Assembly (NCBI GenBank): GCA_937120965.1
Contig: CAKZKA010000303.1
Span: 1-32,195, forward strand
From: an uncultured Chloroflexota bacterium
GTDB lineage: Bacteria > Chloroflexota > Chloroflexia > Chloroflexales > Chloroflexaceae
Direction: 5' to 3'
Length of the DNA stretch: 32,195 nucleotides
Numbering within the stretch: the stretch's first letter is position 1; each line of letters starts with the position of its first letter. The notes below the pieces were generated by a model. It was not told the DNA's origin. It saw nothing but the letters and a program-made list of their open reading frames with translations, and searched no databases. The translations under genes were made by a program, and so were the position numbers. Below are positions 1-7,135 of the stretch, piece after piece.

Positions 1-78
1 GCCTGAAGCGATTTCAGGCGTTGTGCTGCCCAGCGTGGCAATCCACAATCCAAAATCTAAAATCCAAAATGGTATAAA
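1..78. repeat. AT-rich heptamer repeat module, copy 1
   Basis: A GC-poor patch in GC-rich DNA. It opens with a hairpin (GCCTGAA at 1-7 pairing with TTCAGGC at 13-19), passes through a shared block (TTGTGCTGCCCAGCGTGGCA), and ends in tandem heptamers ATCCAAA/ATCTAAA and ATGGTATAA. A second copy lies at 26483-26559, close to 80% identical by eye. Heptamer arrays of this kind resemble the short tandemly repeated sequences described in filamentous cyanobacteria; that resemblance is only in form. Confidence 0.75.
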
Positions 79-82
79 ACCC

Positions 83-111
83 GTAGAGGCGCAGCGGCGC
101 TGCGCCTCTAC
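83..111. repeat. Perfect 12-bp stem hairpin (GTAG...CTAC family)
   Basis: GTAGAGGCGCAG (83-94) pairs fully with CTGCGCCTCTAC (100-111) around a 5-nt loop. Related hairpins lie at 4923-4951, 5036-5064 and 32033-32061, with paired changes in the arms. It is followed at 137-150 by TATGTTCACCTCAG, the recurring boundary motif of the spacer repeats. A TACAAT box at 159-164 could serve as a -10 for the next gene, but I see no convincing -35. Confidence 0.7.
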
Positions 112-200
112 TCCCAAACCCTCCCGCGCGCGGGCTATGTTCACCTCAGCCCGGATGGTACAATAGATTATCAACGTATTCGCCTGCGTGAGGAGTCTCC

Positions 201-1289
201 ATGGATCGCCCCCTCCGCGATGAGCTTGTTGCGCTGACCACCGATCTGGTGCGCTTCGAGTCGACCGCCGACCGGCCCGATCAGCTTGTGGCCTGCATGG
301 ACTATGTGGCCGCCTATCTGGCGGCGATCCCTGGCCTTATCGTTGAACGTAGCGAGTCTGGCGGCAAGCCGGCCATCGTTGCAACCCTGCGCGAGACGCG
401 CACCCCCGCGCTGATGTTGAATGGCCACCTGGACGTGGTTGTGGGCCGGCCGGAGCAGTTTGTTCCGCAGGTGCGCGACGGACGGATCTACGGCCGGGGC
501 AGCCAGGATATGAAGGGCAGTTGCGCGGTGATGCTGCGCCTGCTGCGCGACCTGGCGGCGCTTTCTGAGCGGCCCGATGTGGGGTTTCAGTTTGTCAGCG
601 ATGAGGAGATCGGCGGCGCTGCGGGCACGGGCCGCCTCCTCGCCGAAGGGTGGCGCTGCGCGATGATGCTCTGCCTTGAGCCGACCGACCTGGGGATCCT
701 CTACGCGCACAAGGGCTGCATGTGGGTCGAACTGGCGCTCCCCGGCAGCCCGGCCCACGGCTCGCACCCCTGGGAGGGCCACAATCCCATCGGCGACCTC
801 GTGCGCGGCATCCTGGCGGTTGAGGCGCGCTATCCTCCACCCGCCGGCCCCGATGAGTGGCGCACCAGCGTCACCCCGACCGCGCTCCAGGCGGGCGCCG
901 GGTCGCGCAATCAGGTGCCTGCCTCCGCCTCGGTCACGTTTGATATTCGCTACACCGCCGATGAAACCCCCGACGCGGTGCTCGCCGCGCTCACGGAGTG
1001 TTTTCCTACCGCAACGCCAGTGGTGGTTGAGACCGGCGCGGCGCTGTACACCGACCCCGCGCATCCCGCGGTGGCGCGGCTGGCAAGCCTGCTCGAGCGG
1101 CGCCTGGGGCGTCCGCCGCAGCTCTTTCGTGAGCACTACGCCACCGACGCGCGCTACTACACCAGCGCGGGCATTCCCGCGGTCTGCGTCGGGCCGGTCG
1201 GCGCGGGCCTTCATTCAGATGAAGAGTGGGTGAGCATCGAGAGTCTGGTCGAACTCTACCATCTGCTGCTGGCCTACGTGACGAGCTGA
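201..1289 (+). CDS. M20 family metallohydrolase (ArgE/DapE-like deacylase)
   Basis: The 362-residue product is a cytosolic zinc-dependent amidohydrolase of the peptidase M20 family, which removes acyl groups from amino acid derivatives or cuts short peptides. Expected metal-site residues are visible: H76 and D78 in GHLDVV, D103 in the GRGSQDMKG block, the E135-E136 pair (catalytic Glu and ligand), E160 in CLEPT, and H338 near the C-terminus. Length fits ArgE/DapE enzymes (about 360-400). The ATG at 201 is preceded by AGGAG at a normal distance. No arginine or lysine pathway gene is adjacent, so acetylornithine deacetylase, succinyl-DAP desuccinylase and a general peptidase all remain possible. 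The family call is firm; the substrate is open. Confidence 0.9.
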   Translation: MDRPLRDELVALTTDLVRFESTADRPDQLVACMDYVAAYLAAIPGLIVERSESGGKPAIVATLRETRTPALMLNGHLDVVVGRPEQFVPQVRDGRIYGRGSQDMKGSCAVMLRLLRDLAALSERPDVGFQFVSDEEIGGAAGTGRLLAEGWRCAMMLCLEPTDLGILYAHKGCMWVELALPGSPAHGSHPWEGHNPIGDLVRGILAVEARYPPPAGPDEWRTSVTPTALQAGAGSRNQVPASASVTFDIRYTADETPDAVLAALTECFPTATPVVVETGAALYTDPAHPAVARLASLLERRLGRPPQLFREHYATDARYYTSAGIPAVCVGPVGAGLHSDEEWVSIESLVELYHLLLAYVTS

Positions 1290-1317
1290 ATGGCGCCTCC
1301 GGCAACGTCGCCCGGGT

Positions 1318-1600
1318 ATCCGCCTTCGGGTCAGTGCGGCTGCGCCGCACACTAAGCTGCGCCCTCCCCAACCTTACCCCTCAGGGAGGGGGATGGGCAA
1401 ACCCGGTTTCCCCGTTCCCCAACCGGTGTTGGGGGCGCCCGGCGCCCCGGCAGGCCGGGATAGGGAAATCCGGTTTCCCCATTCCCCAACCGGTGTTGGG
1501 GGCGCCCGGCGCCCCGGCAGGCCGGGGTGCGGTTCGACAGGCTCACCGCAGGTGGGGAAACCCGGTTTCCCCATATTCATCGCAGAAACGTGAATGGACT
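1318..1600. repeat. Spacer repeats with GGGGAAACCCGGTTTCCCC palindromes
   Basis: No gene is visible here. Three palindrome copies occur: imperfect at 1395-1413 and 1463-1480, perfect at 1554-1572. A unit starting AACCGGTGTTGGGGG repeats with a 67-bp period (1421 and 1488). A block with GGTTCGACAGGCTCACC (about 1529-1550) recurs at 28335-28365 and, inverted, at 20467-20500. The open frame running through these repeats into the next gene is repeat-derived and not a plausible N-terminus. Confidence 0.8.
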
Positions 1601-2692
1601 ATGCTCTACGCCTTGCAAACTGTACCGGGTCTGGGGATGCTCGCCTGGCGCGAGGCAGAAGAGGTGCTGTCGCGTGTACCTGCGCCGGCTCCGCCGCGCC
1701 TGGCGGGGATCAAAGCGGTGCCGGGGCGCGACGACATTGTGCTGCTTGATCACCAGGGCGGCCCGAAGCCGCTGCTGAGTCTGCGCACCGTCGAGGATGT
1801 GTTCGTAGTGGCCGCGCGGGCCTTTCGTGTCGCTGCCGATGAACGCGGGCTGCGGCAGATCTACGCCGCAGTGCGCTCCTCAGAAAGCGCCGGCCCGGCC
1901 CTTAACGCCTGGCGACGGGTGAGCGGAGCGCGCACGGGCCACGGCACCTTCCGCGTGATCGCTCGCACCGTCGGGCGTCAGCAGTACCTGCGCCGCGATG
2001 TGGGGCGCGCCGTTGCCGATGCCGTCAGAGACGGGTGGCCCGGTCCCTGGCGCCCGGTTGAAGAAGGGGAAGATATGGAGGTCTGGGCCACGCTGGTGGA
2101 CCAGGAGCTGCTCTGCGCCACTCGGCTCTCCGACGCCTCTATGCGCCAGCGGGGCAAACTCCGCCACCTGCCCGCCTCGTTGCGCCCGGCACTCGCTGCG
2201 GCTATGGTCGCGCTCACTCACCCCGCGCCCGACGATGTGTTTCTCGACCCGATGGCCGGCGCCGGCACCCTGCTGGTCGAGCGGGCTGCCGCCGGTCCCT
2301 TTGCCGAGTTGCACGGCGGTGACATCAGCGACGCAGCGGTTGATGCCATGCGCGCCAATCTGCGCGGAGTGGGCGGTCGGGTCGTCACCAGCCGCTGGGA
2401 CGCGCGCCGGCTGCCGCTGGAGGATCGGAGCGTGGACAAGGTGGCGGTCAACCTGCCCTTCGGCAAGCAGATTGGCGATCCGAGCGGGTTGCCCGAGCTT
2501 TACCGGGAGGTGATGGCCGAAATTGCCCGCGTCCTCCGCCCCGGCGGGCGCCTGGTGGTCCTGGTGGGCGACGCACGACTGCTGGAATCCGCCCGTACCG
2601 GCGCAGCTCGCTCCCTGCGCCCCGGCCCGCGCCACCGGGTCTTCGTGCTTGGCCAGCCGGCGATGATCTGCGAGTACACGCAGTCGCCGTGA
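1601..2692 (+). CDS. THUMP-domain class I RNA methyltransferase (TrmN/UPF0020-like)
   Basis: The 363-residue product combines an N-terminal THUMP-like RNA-binding region (about 1-165) with a C-terminal Rossmann methyltransferase (about 185-360). SAM-binding motif I is DPMAGAGT (216-223), an acidic residue after strand 2 is D241 (GGDIS), and the catalytic-type motif IV is NLPFGKQ (284-290). This last matches the N-P-P-F/Y-G pattern of base N-methyltransferases. Archaeal and bacterial relatives methylate guanine N2 in tRNA, so tRNA (guanine-N2) methylation is the best guess. I chose the ATG at 1601 because everything upstream in frame is intergenic repeat; its Shine-Dalgarno is weak. It is followed by a convergent S9 peptidase gene after 97 bp. 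Confidence 0.82.
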   Translation: MLYALQTVPGLGMLAWREAEEVLSRVPAPAPPRLAGIKAVPGRDDIVLLDHQGGPKPLLSLRTVEDVFVVAARAFRVAADERGLRQIYAAVRSSESAGPALNAWRRVSGARTGHGTFRVIARTVGRQQYLRRDVGRAVADAVRDGWPGPWRPVEEGEDMEVWATLVDQELLCATRLSDASMRQRGKLRHLPASLRPALAAAMVALTHPAPDDVFLDPMAGAGTLLVERAAAGPFAELHGGDISDAAVDAMRANLRGVGGRVVTSRWDARRLPLEDRSVDKVAVNLPFGKQIGDPSGLPELYREVMAEIARVLRPGGRLVVLVGDARLLESARTGAARSLRPGPRHRVFVLGQPAMICEYTQSP

Positions 2693-2789
2693 TCAGGATA
2701 GGGCCAAGGCAGGCGCCCCCGTCGCGGACACGGAGGCGGCAGGCGGGTCGGCAAATGCGTCCGGCCTGACGCCCGCCCTGAACTCCGGG

Positions 2790-4682
2790 TCACGCAAACA
2801 CCACATACTGCCGCAAGAAAGCCTCGAGAGCCGTGTAGTAACGCTCGATCGTCTCGGCGCGGCGCCAGCCGTGACCTTCGCCGGGGAAGAGATGGTAGAC
2901 GTGGGGCACTCCCCGGCGCCGCAGGGCGGCAACGATGGCTTCGGCCTGAGCCGGTGGCACCACGCGGTCTTCTTCGCCCTGGAAGATCGCCAGGGGCGCG
3001 TTGATCTTTTCAGCGTGAAAGAGCGGCGAGCGCTCGCGGTAGCGCGCAGCCGCCGCGGGCAGCGGCCCGACCAGCCAGTCGGTGTAGTGGGCCTCAAACT
3101 TGTGGGTCTCCGCGGCAAGACTGAAGAGATCAGTCACGGCGTAGAGGCAGACCCCTGCCCGGAACACGCCCGGCGCCTGGCTCAAGGCCTCCAGCACCGT
3201 GTAGCCGCCAGAACTGCCGCCCATCACCACGATCCGCTCCGGGTCGGCGATGCCTGCCGAGTCCAGGTAGCGCGCCGCGGCCACCGCATCGGCGACATCG
3301 AGCACCCCCCACTGTTCACGCAGGGCCTGGGCATAGGTGCGCCCGTAGCCGGTGCTGCCGCGGAAGTTCACCTCCAGCACAACATAGCCGCGGGTCGCCA
3401 GAAACTGCACCTCGGTGCCGTAGCTCAGCACCGCCTGGCCCGTCGGCCCGCCGTGGACACGGACAATTGCCGGGGGACGGGGACCAGGCCCGCCTGGCAC
3501 ATACCCCGGCGGCAGGTAGAGAATGCCGTAGACCGTCTCCGTGCCGGGGGCGGGCCAGGTGACTGGCAGGGCGCCGGCCAGTTGCGCCGCCGGGATCAGC
3601 TCACCGGCGCTGCGCCGCAGCACCCGCGTCCGCTGGCCGTCGGCCACCAGCACCCGCGGGGGGATAGTCGGCGCCGAGGCGATGCCCACCACGGCATCAG
3701 CCGTAGCCGAGGCAGCCGGCTGCACGAACCAGGTGTAGCCCTCGCCGTCACTCAGACTCTGCGCCGGGCCACCATCAACCGGTTGCACAAAGACACGCCG
3801 CTGGCCGCCCTCGTTTCGCAGGTAGTAGATCCGGTGCCCGCCGCGCGACCAGGCCAGCGTGCGCATCCCCTGGGCCCAGGCGGGCTGGCCGTGCTCAGCG
3901 GCGCCGCTGGTGAGGCGGCGCTGGGCAGCAGTCGCCAGGTCGTGCAGGTAGATGTGCCACCAGCCATCAGCGTCGGAGACGTAGGCCAGAAAGCGCCCGT
4001 CGGGCGAAAAGGCAGGCTGAAAGATGCTCGTCGCCGGACCGCCAGCGATCTGCTCGACAGCCTGGACAACAGGGGTGGGGCCGGAGCGGTCGAGCCTGGC
4101 CAGGTACAGCAGACTGCCATCCCAGGGCATGCGCGGGTGATCCCAGGCGACGCAGGCAACCTGATCACCAGAGGGATGCCAGACCGGCCACATGTAGAAA
4201 TCGTGACCGGTCAGCAACCGCTGAGGCCACTGGCGTCCCTCGGCGTCAACCAGGGCGACGCAATCCTCATCCTCATAGGTATGAACAAAGAGCAACCAGC
4301 GGCCATCGGGGGAGCAGGCCGGCGCAGCAGCGGCGCCAAAAGCCGGTGTAACGGGACGCGGGCGGCCTCCGGCCAGGCTCTGGCGAAAGAGCCGCCCCGA
4401 GCTTGCCTCGGCAAAAAAGACCGTGCCGCCGCTGACGGAGAACTCACCGCCACCGTAGCCAACACGGCCACGCACACTGAGATCGCCGGGCGTCAACTCA
4501 CGGGGCGCCTCATCGGTGGCAGTATCGGCACACCAGAGACTGCCACGACCGTCCCGCGACTCGAGCCAGACGACATGTCGCCCGTCGCTGTCCCACTGCA
4601 CATCGTCGAACCGCAGCGCAGTGGTCATCGCGCGCGGCGTGAAAGGACTCGGCCAGAGCCCGAAGGGATAGCTGGCGTTCAT
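2790..4682 (-). CDS. S9 family peptidase (prolyl oligopeptidase/acylaminoacyl peptidase type)
   Basis: The 630-residue serine peptidase has an N-terminal seven-bladed beta-propeller (about 20-370) with repeated SPDGR/W-type TolB-like blades. A C-terminal alpha/beta hydrolase domain follows (about 385-630). The catalytic triad is readable: S490 in GGSSGG, D572 in GEEDRVVP and H604 in GEGHGW. There is no signal peptide, so it is probably cytosolic, degrading oligopeptides. Length fits S9C acylaminoacyl peptidases. The ATG at 4682 lacks a clear Shine-Dalgarno; an in-frame ATG 18 codons later (4628) is an alternative that would not touch the domains. The exact cleavage preference (dipeptidyl, prolyl or acylaminoacyl) cannot be told from sequence. 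Confidence 0.92.
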   Translation of the reverse strand: MNASYPFGLWPSPFTPRAMTTALRFDDVQWDSDGRHVVWLESRDGRGSLWCADTATDEAPRELTPGDLSVRGRVGYGGGEFSVSGGTVFFAEASSGRLFRQSLAGGRPRPVTPAFGAAAAPACSPDGRWLLFVHTYEDEDCVALVDAEGRQWPQRLLTGHDFYMWPVWHPSGDQVACVAWDHPRMPWDGSLLYLARLDRSGPTPVVQAVEQIAGGPATSIFQPAFSPDGRFLAYVSDADGWWHIYLHDLATAAQRRLTSGAAEHGQPAWAQGMRTLAWSRGGHRIYYLRNEGGQRRVFVQPVDGGPAQSLSDGEGYTWFVQPAASATADAVVGIASAPTIPPRVLVADGQRTRVLRRSAGELIPAAQLAGALPVTWPAPGTETVYGILYLPPGYVPGGPGPRPPAIVRVHGGPTGQAVLSYGTEVQFLATRGYVVLEVNFRGSTGYGRTYAQALREQWGVLDVADAVAAARYLDSAGIADPERIVVMGGSSGGYTVLEALSQAPGVFRAGVCLYAVTDLFSLAAETHKFEAHYTDWLVGPLPAAAARYRERSPLFHAEKINAPLAIFQGEEDRVVPPAQAEAIVAALRRRGVPHVYHLFPGEGHGWRRAETIERYYTALEAFLRQYVVFA

Positions 4683-4722
4683 ACGAATCGTGCTTTCAGT
4701 TCTGGGAGATGTTCAGCGGCAC

Positions 4723-4900
4723 TGAGGTGAACATACGGGGAAACCGGGTTTCCCCAGGCCCCTGCCTGTGGGGGCGCCAGCCGCTCCCACCAGCGGTTGG
4801 GCAATGGGGAAACCGGGTTTCCCCATCCCCCTCCCTGTGGGGGTGCCAGCCGCTCCCACCAGCGGTTGGGCGATGGGGAAGCCGGGTTTTCCCATCCCCC
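4723..4900. repeat. Two 69-bp tandem repeat units with palindromes
   Basis: Starts with the boundary motif in reverse (CTGAGGTGAACATAC at 4722-4736) followed by GGGGAAACCGGGTTTCCCC at 4737-4755 and again at 4806-4824, with a decayed copy near 4875-4893. The sequence between them (GTGGGGG-cgccagccgctcccaccagcgg) repeats with an exact 69-bp period. The same unit is present four times at 20505-20770. Confidence 0.85.
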
Positions 4901-5107
4901 TCCCTGGGGTGAAGGTTTGAGCGTAGCGACGCAGCGGCGCTGCGTCTCTACCTATGAATATGGGACAAACCGGTTTCCCCTCAGCCCCTCCACGCATCGT
5001 TTCCCCGCGCCCCTCCCTGGGGTGAAGGTTTGAGCGTAGCGACGCAGCGGCGCTGCGTCTCTACCTATGAATATGGGACAAACCGGTTTCCTCTCAGCCC
5101 CACCACG
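4901..5107. repeat. 113-bp tandem duplication reaching into a gene 3' end
   Basis: Bases 4901-5013 and 5014-5107 are near-identical direct copies with a 113-bp offset. Each holds the GTAG...CTAC hairpin (4923-4951 and 5036-5064) and an ACAAACCGGTTTCC palindrome remnant. The right copy ends inside the last codons of the gene at 5094-5684; the left copy carries a mutated stump of the same last codons, including its stop triplet. Confidence 0.85.
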
Positions 5108-5684
5108 CATAGTGCGCCCAGGGCTGGGCAGGATAGACCTTCTGAGGGCGAAGCGGATTAATCCGCACCGGCACCACGGCGCCGATACGCATCCACGCGA
5201 GGCCGTCCTCCTCGACAATCCAGGCCACCTGCGCCTCGTAGGGGCGACCATTGGGCGGTTGCACCCAGAGCACCAGCTTGAGTTCGGCGGCGCGCAGCAG
5301 GATCTGGCGCTTCAGATTGGCATTCTGCATAACGCGCAGAACCTCGGCGCGGGCAGGCACAGCCTTCGCCAGATCCGCTTCTGCGGCCTGTTCCGCTCGA
5401 CGCGCCTCAGCTTCGCGCTTGCGCAGCAGCACATACGCGGGGATCGTTAGAGCCGCAGCGGTAAGCGGGATGGCGCGAAACGCCACCTGATCCGGAGCCA
5501 CGGTGAAAGCCTGGCCCTCATCGGTAATACAACGGTAGTGCAGACCATGAACGCGCGGACCGGGCTCGAGGGTCCCTGTGCAAACCAGCGGCCCGGCAAT
5601 ACGACCCAGGTCAGGGAGTAAGGTGAGGCTGAAGGTGCTGAGGACGAAGCCGAGGACCAGCGAGAGAAAACAGCGACCGATCAT
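5094..5684 (-). CDS. Hypothetical membrane protein with two membrane segments
   Basis: I do not recognise the family of this 196-residue protein. An N-terminal hydrophobic stretch (about 4-24) looks like a membrane anchor or uncleaved signal. A second segment lies at about 71-87 (rich in Ala, Leu, Ile), giving a loop of about 45 residues on one side containing two Cys (C35 and C52). After the second segment come a charged, Ala/Glu/Arg-rich helix (about 88-112, probable coiled coil) and a C-terminal basic region. Codon use matches neighbouring genes, supporting a real gene. The last codons lie within the tandem duplication just described. Its role is unknown. Confidence 0.65.
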   Translation of the reverse strand: MIGRCFLSLVLGFVLSTFSLTLLPDLGRIAGPLVCTGTLEPGPRVHGLHYRCITDEGQAFTVAPDQVAFRAIPLTAAALTIPAYVLLRKREAEARRAEQAAEADLAKAVPARAEVLRVMQNANLKRQILLRAAELKLVLWVQPPNGRPYEAQVAWIVEEDGLAWMRIGAVVPVRINPLRPQKVYPAQPWAHYAWWG

Positions 5685-5799
5685 AGGACGGCTCCGCGGG
5701 AGGTAAGACTGGTTGTAACGTTACGTAAATCGTACCAGGCGCTTATTACCAGCACAAGACCAATTGCCCTGCCCGATCGCGGTGGCAAATGCCCACCTC

Positions 5800-5978
5800 G
5801 GGCAGAGGGATGGGGAAACCCGGTTGCCCCATCCCCCAACTGGTGGTGGGGGCGCCTGGCAGCCCAGCAGGCAGAGGCGCGGGGGAACCCGGTTTCCCTA
5901 CACCCCAACTGCCGTTGGAGGCGCCAGGCGCCCCACAGGTAGGGGGATGGGGAAACCCGGTTTCCCCGTATGTTCACC
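5800..5978. repeat. Palindromic spacer repeats ending in TATGTTCACCTCAG
   Basis: Three palindrome copies occur: GGGGAAACCCGGTTGCCCC near 5813, a decayed one near 5883, and a perfect one at 5949-5967. The boundary motif TATGTTCACCTCAG occupies 5969-5982 and its TCA forms the stop codon of the flavin reductase gene on the minus strand. Confidence 0.8.
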
Positions 5979-6452
5979 TCAGGCCGCCAGGCTGCGATAC
6001 GATCCACGGTAGTAGATCAGTGGTGCGGCGCCCTCATCGGCGCGCCGTAGGGCCTCCACTCGCCCGATGACGATCAGGTGATCGCCGCCGTCGAGCACCC
6101 GCTCCACTGCGCAGACCAGTGCGGCCATACTCTCCTCGAGCACCGGCGCGCCTGCCAGCTCGGCAAAGCGCGGCTCGAGCGCAGCGTCCGGGCGCCCGGC
6201 AAAGTGACGCGACAGGGCCTCCTGATCGGCGCGCAAAATATTAACCGCAAAACGCTCCGCTTCGACGATGACCCGGGCCATCCGCGCCCGGCGATCCACG
6301 CATACCAGGAGCAGCAGCGGATCGAGCGAAACCGAGGTCACCGCATTGGCGGTCATGCCGCGGGTCTCCTCACCGGCCCGCGCGGTGATGACGGTCACTC
6401 CGGTGGCAAACAGGCCCATTGTGGTACGGTATTCGCGTTGGTCAACAGCCAT
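5979..6452 (-). CDS. Flavin reductase-like FMN-binding protein
   Basis: The 157-residue product fits the flavin reductase (split-barrel FMN-binding) family. These either reduce free flavin with NAD(P)H for a partner monooxygenase or act as small diaphorases. The N-terminal MGLFATGVTVITA (about 12-24) and GMTANAVTSVSLDPLLLLVCVDR (about 32-54) are the family's usual flavin-binding strands, and the C-terminal LIYYRGSYRSL (about 144-154) is also typical. No monooxygenase partner lies next to it. The ATG at 6452 gives the expected N-terminus. The stop codon is contributed by the TCACCTCAG end of the adjacent spacer repeat, so the original C-terminus may have differed slightly. Confidence 0.88.
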   Translation of the reverse strand: MAVDQREYRTTMGLFATGVTVITARAGEETRGMTANAVTSVSLDPLLLLVCVDRRARMARVIVEAERFAVNILRADQEALSRHFAGRPDAALEPRFAELAGAPVLEESMAALVCAVERVLDGGDHLIVIGRVEALRRADEGAAPLIYYRGSYRSLAA

Positions 6453-6496
6453 TGGTCTGAATGTCTTTCCTTGTTTTGATGTTCTGTTCTTTTTTA

Positions 6497-6525
6497 ATTA
6501 TGCGACAGTTTTGGGATTTTGTCGC
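6497..6525 (-). promoter_or_regulatory. Candidate promoter with overlapping dyad for the flavin reductase gene
   Basis: Read on the minus strand: GCGACA (6520-6525), 17 bp, CATAAT (6497-6502), placing the start about 40 bp before the ATG. The -35 hexamer GCGACA pairs as an inverted repeat with TGTCGC next to the -10 (GCGACA at 6502-6507 on the plus strand), so a repressor could sit across the promoter. This is inference from pattern only. Confidence 0.4.
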
Positions 6526-6530
6526 CTGCG

Positions 6531-6782
6531 GCGCGCACAAACACCCGGGGCGCCCCGGCTGCCCCGCGCCCCCGCCCGCGGCGCGCACAAATACCCGGGG
6601 CGCCCCGGCTGCCCCGCGCCCCCGCCCGCGGCGCGCACAAATACCCGGGGCGCCCCGGCTGCCCCGCGCCCCCGCCCGCGGCGCGCACAAACACCGGCAT
6701 CGAGCCAGCTATGCCCTTGCCCGGTCAAGTGCCCCGTGCCCCCGCCCGCGGCGCGCACAAACACCCGGGGCGCCCGGGGTGC
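6531..6782. repeat. 50-bp GC-rich tandem array (five units)
   Basis: Units begin GCGCGCACAAACACCCGGGG and continue with CGCCCCGGCTGCCCCGCGCC and CCCGCCCGCG. Units start at 6531, 6581, 6631, 6681 and 6751. The first three are almost identical. The fourth is diverged and 20 bp longer; the fifth is partial. The unit length is not a multiple of three, so the frame changes from copy to copy, and the open frames crossing it are artefacts. Confidence 0.9.
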
Positions 6783-6883
6783 TTCAAAGCGTATCACGAG
6801 ACCATCGCGTTCACGGCATGCGAGGATCAGGCGCTCGTACTCGCGCGGCTGCTGGTTTGGCGCGCCTCCCTGGAAGAGTCAGG

Positions 6884-6975
6884 CACACCGTTCGCATTCG
6901 TTTATTCGTTTCCCATTCGTTCGTTGGCGGATTTAAGCGTATTGCCGCACCAGGAAGCCCATTCCAGCGCAGGTG
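6884..6975. repeat. Dispersed repeat (CATTCGTTTATTCGTTTCCC type), copy 1
   Basis: About 90 bp starting near TTCGCATTCGTTTATTCG and ending ACCAGGAAGCCCATTCC...AGGTGA is repeated in the same orientation at 32110-32195. Apart from this, 6783-7135 holds only a weak palindrome (GGGATGGGAAACGGCGGTTTCCCATCCC region near 7028-7056); I see no gene. Confidence 0.7.
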
Positions 6976-7135
6976 AAACCCTTTGCAGCCCTGGGCGCTT
7001 CTCGCCCGGTTCCCCTGCATAGGCAAAGGGATGGGAAACGGCGGTTTCCCATCCCCCGGAAGTTTGCCGCGGGGAGGACCACGCTCACGCGCCGTCCCTC
7101 CCCGCGGGGTTGACCCGGATCACCAGGCCAGGTCG

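Noticed and set aside
1226-1600. N-terminal extension of the RNA methyltransferase by 125 codons
   Set aside because: It overlaps the M20 gene and then runs through palindromic repeats; the THUMP-like region begins at 1601.
2871-4730. 619-codon open frame on the plus strand opposite the S9 peptidase
   Set aside because: It is a shadow frame of a GC-rich gene; the minus-strand product has a full catalytic triad and propeller, while this one shows no family features.
6531-6782. Proline/arginine-rich proteins encoded by the 50-bp array
   Set aside because: Open in several frames on both strands with a unit not divisible by three; composition is that of GC-rich repeat DNA and there are no ribosome sites.
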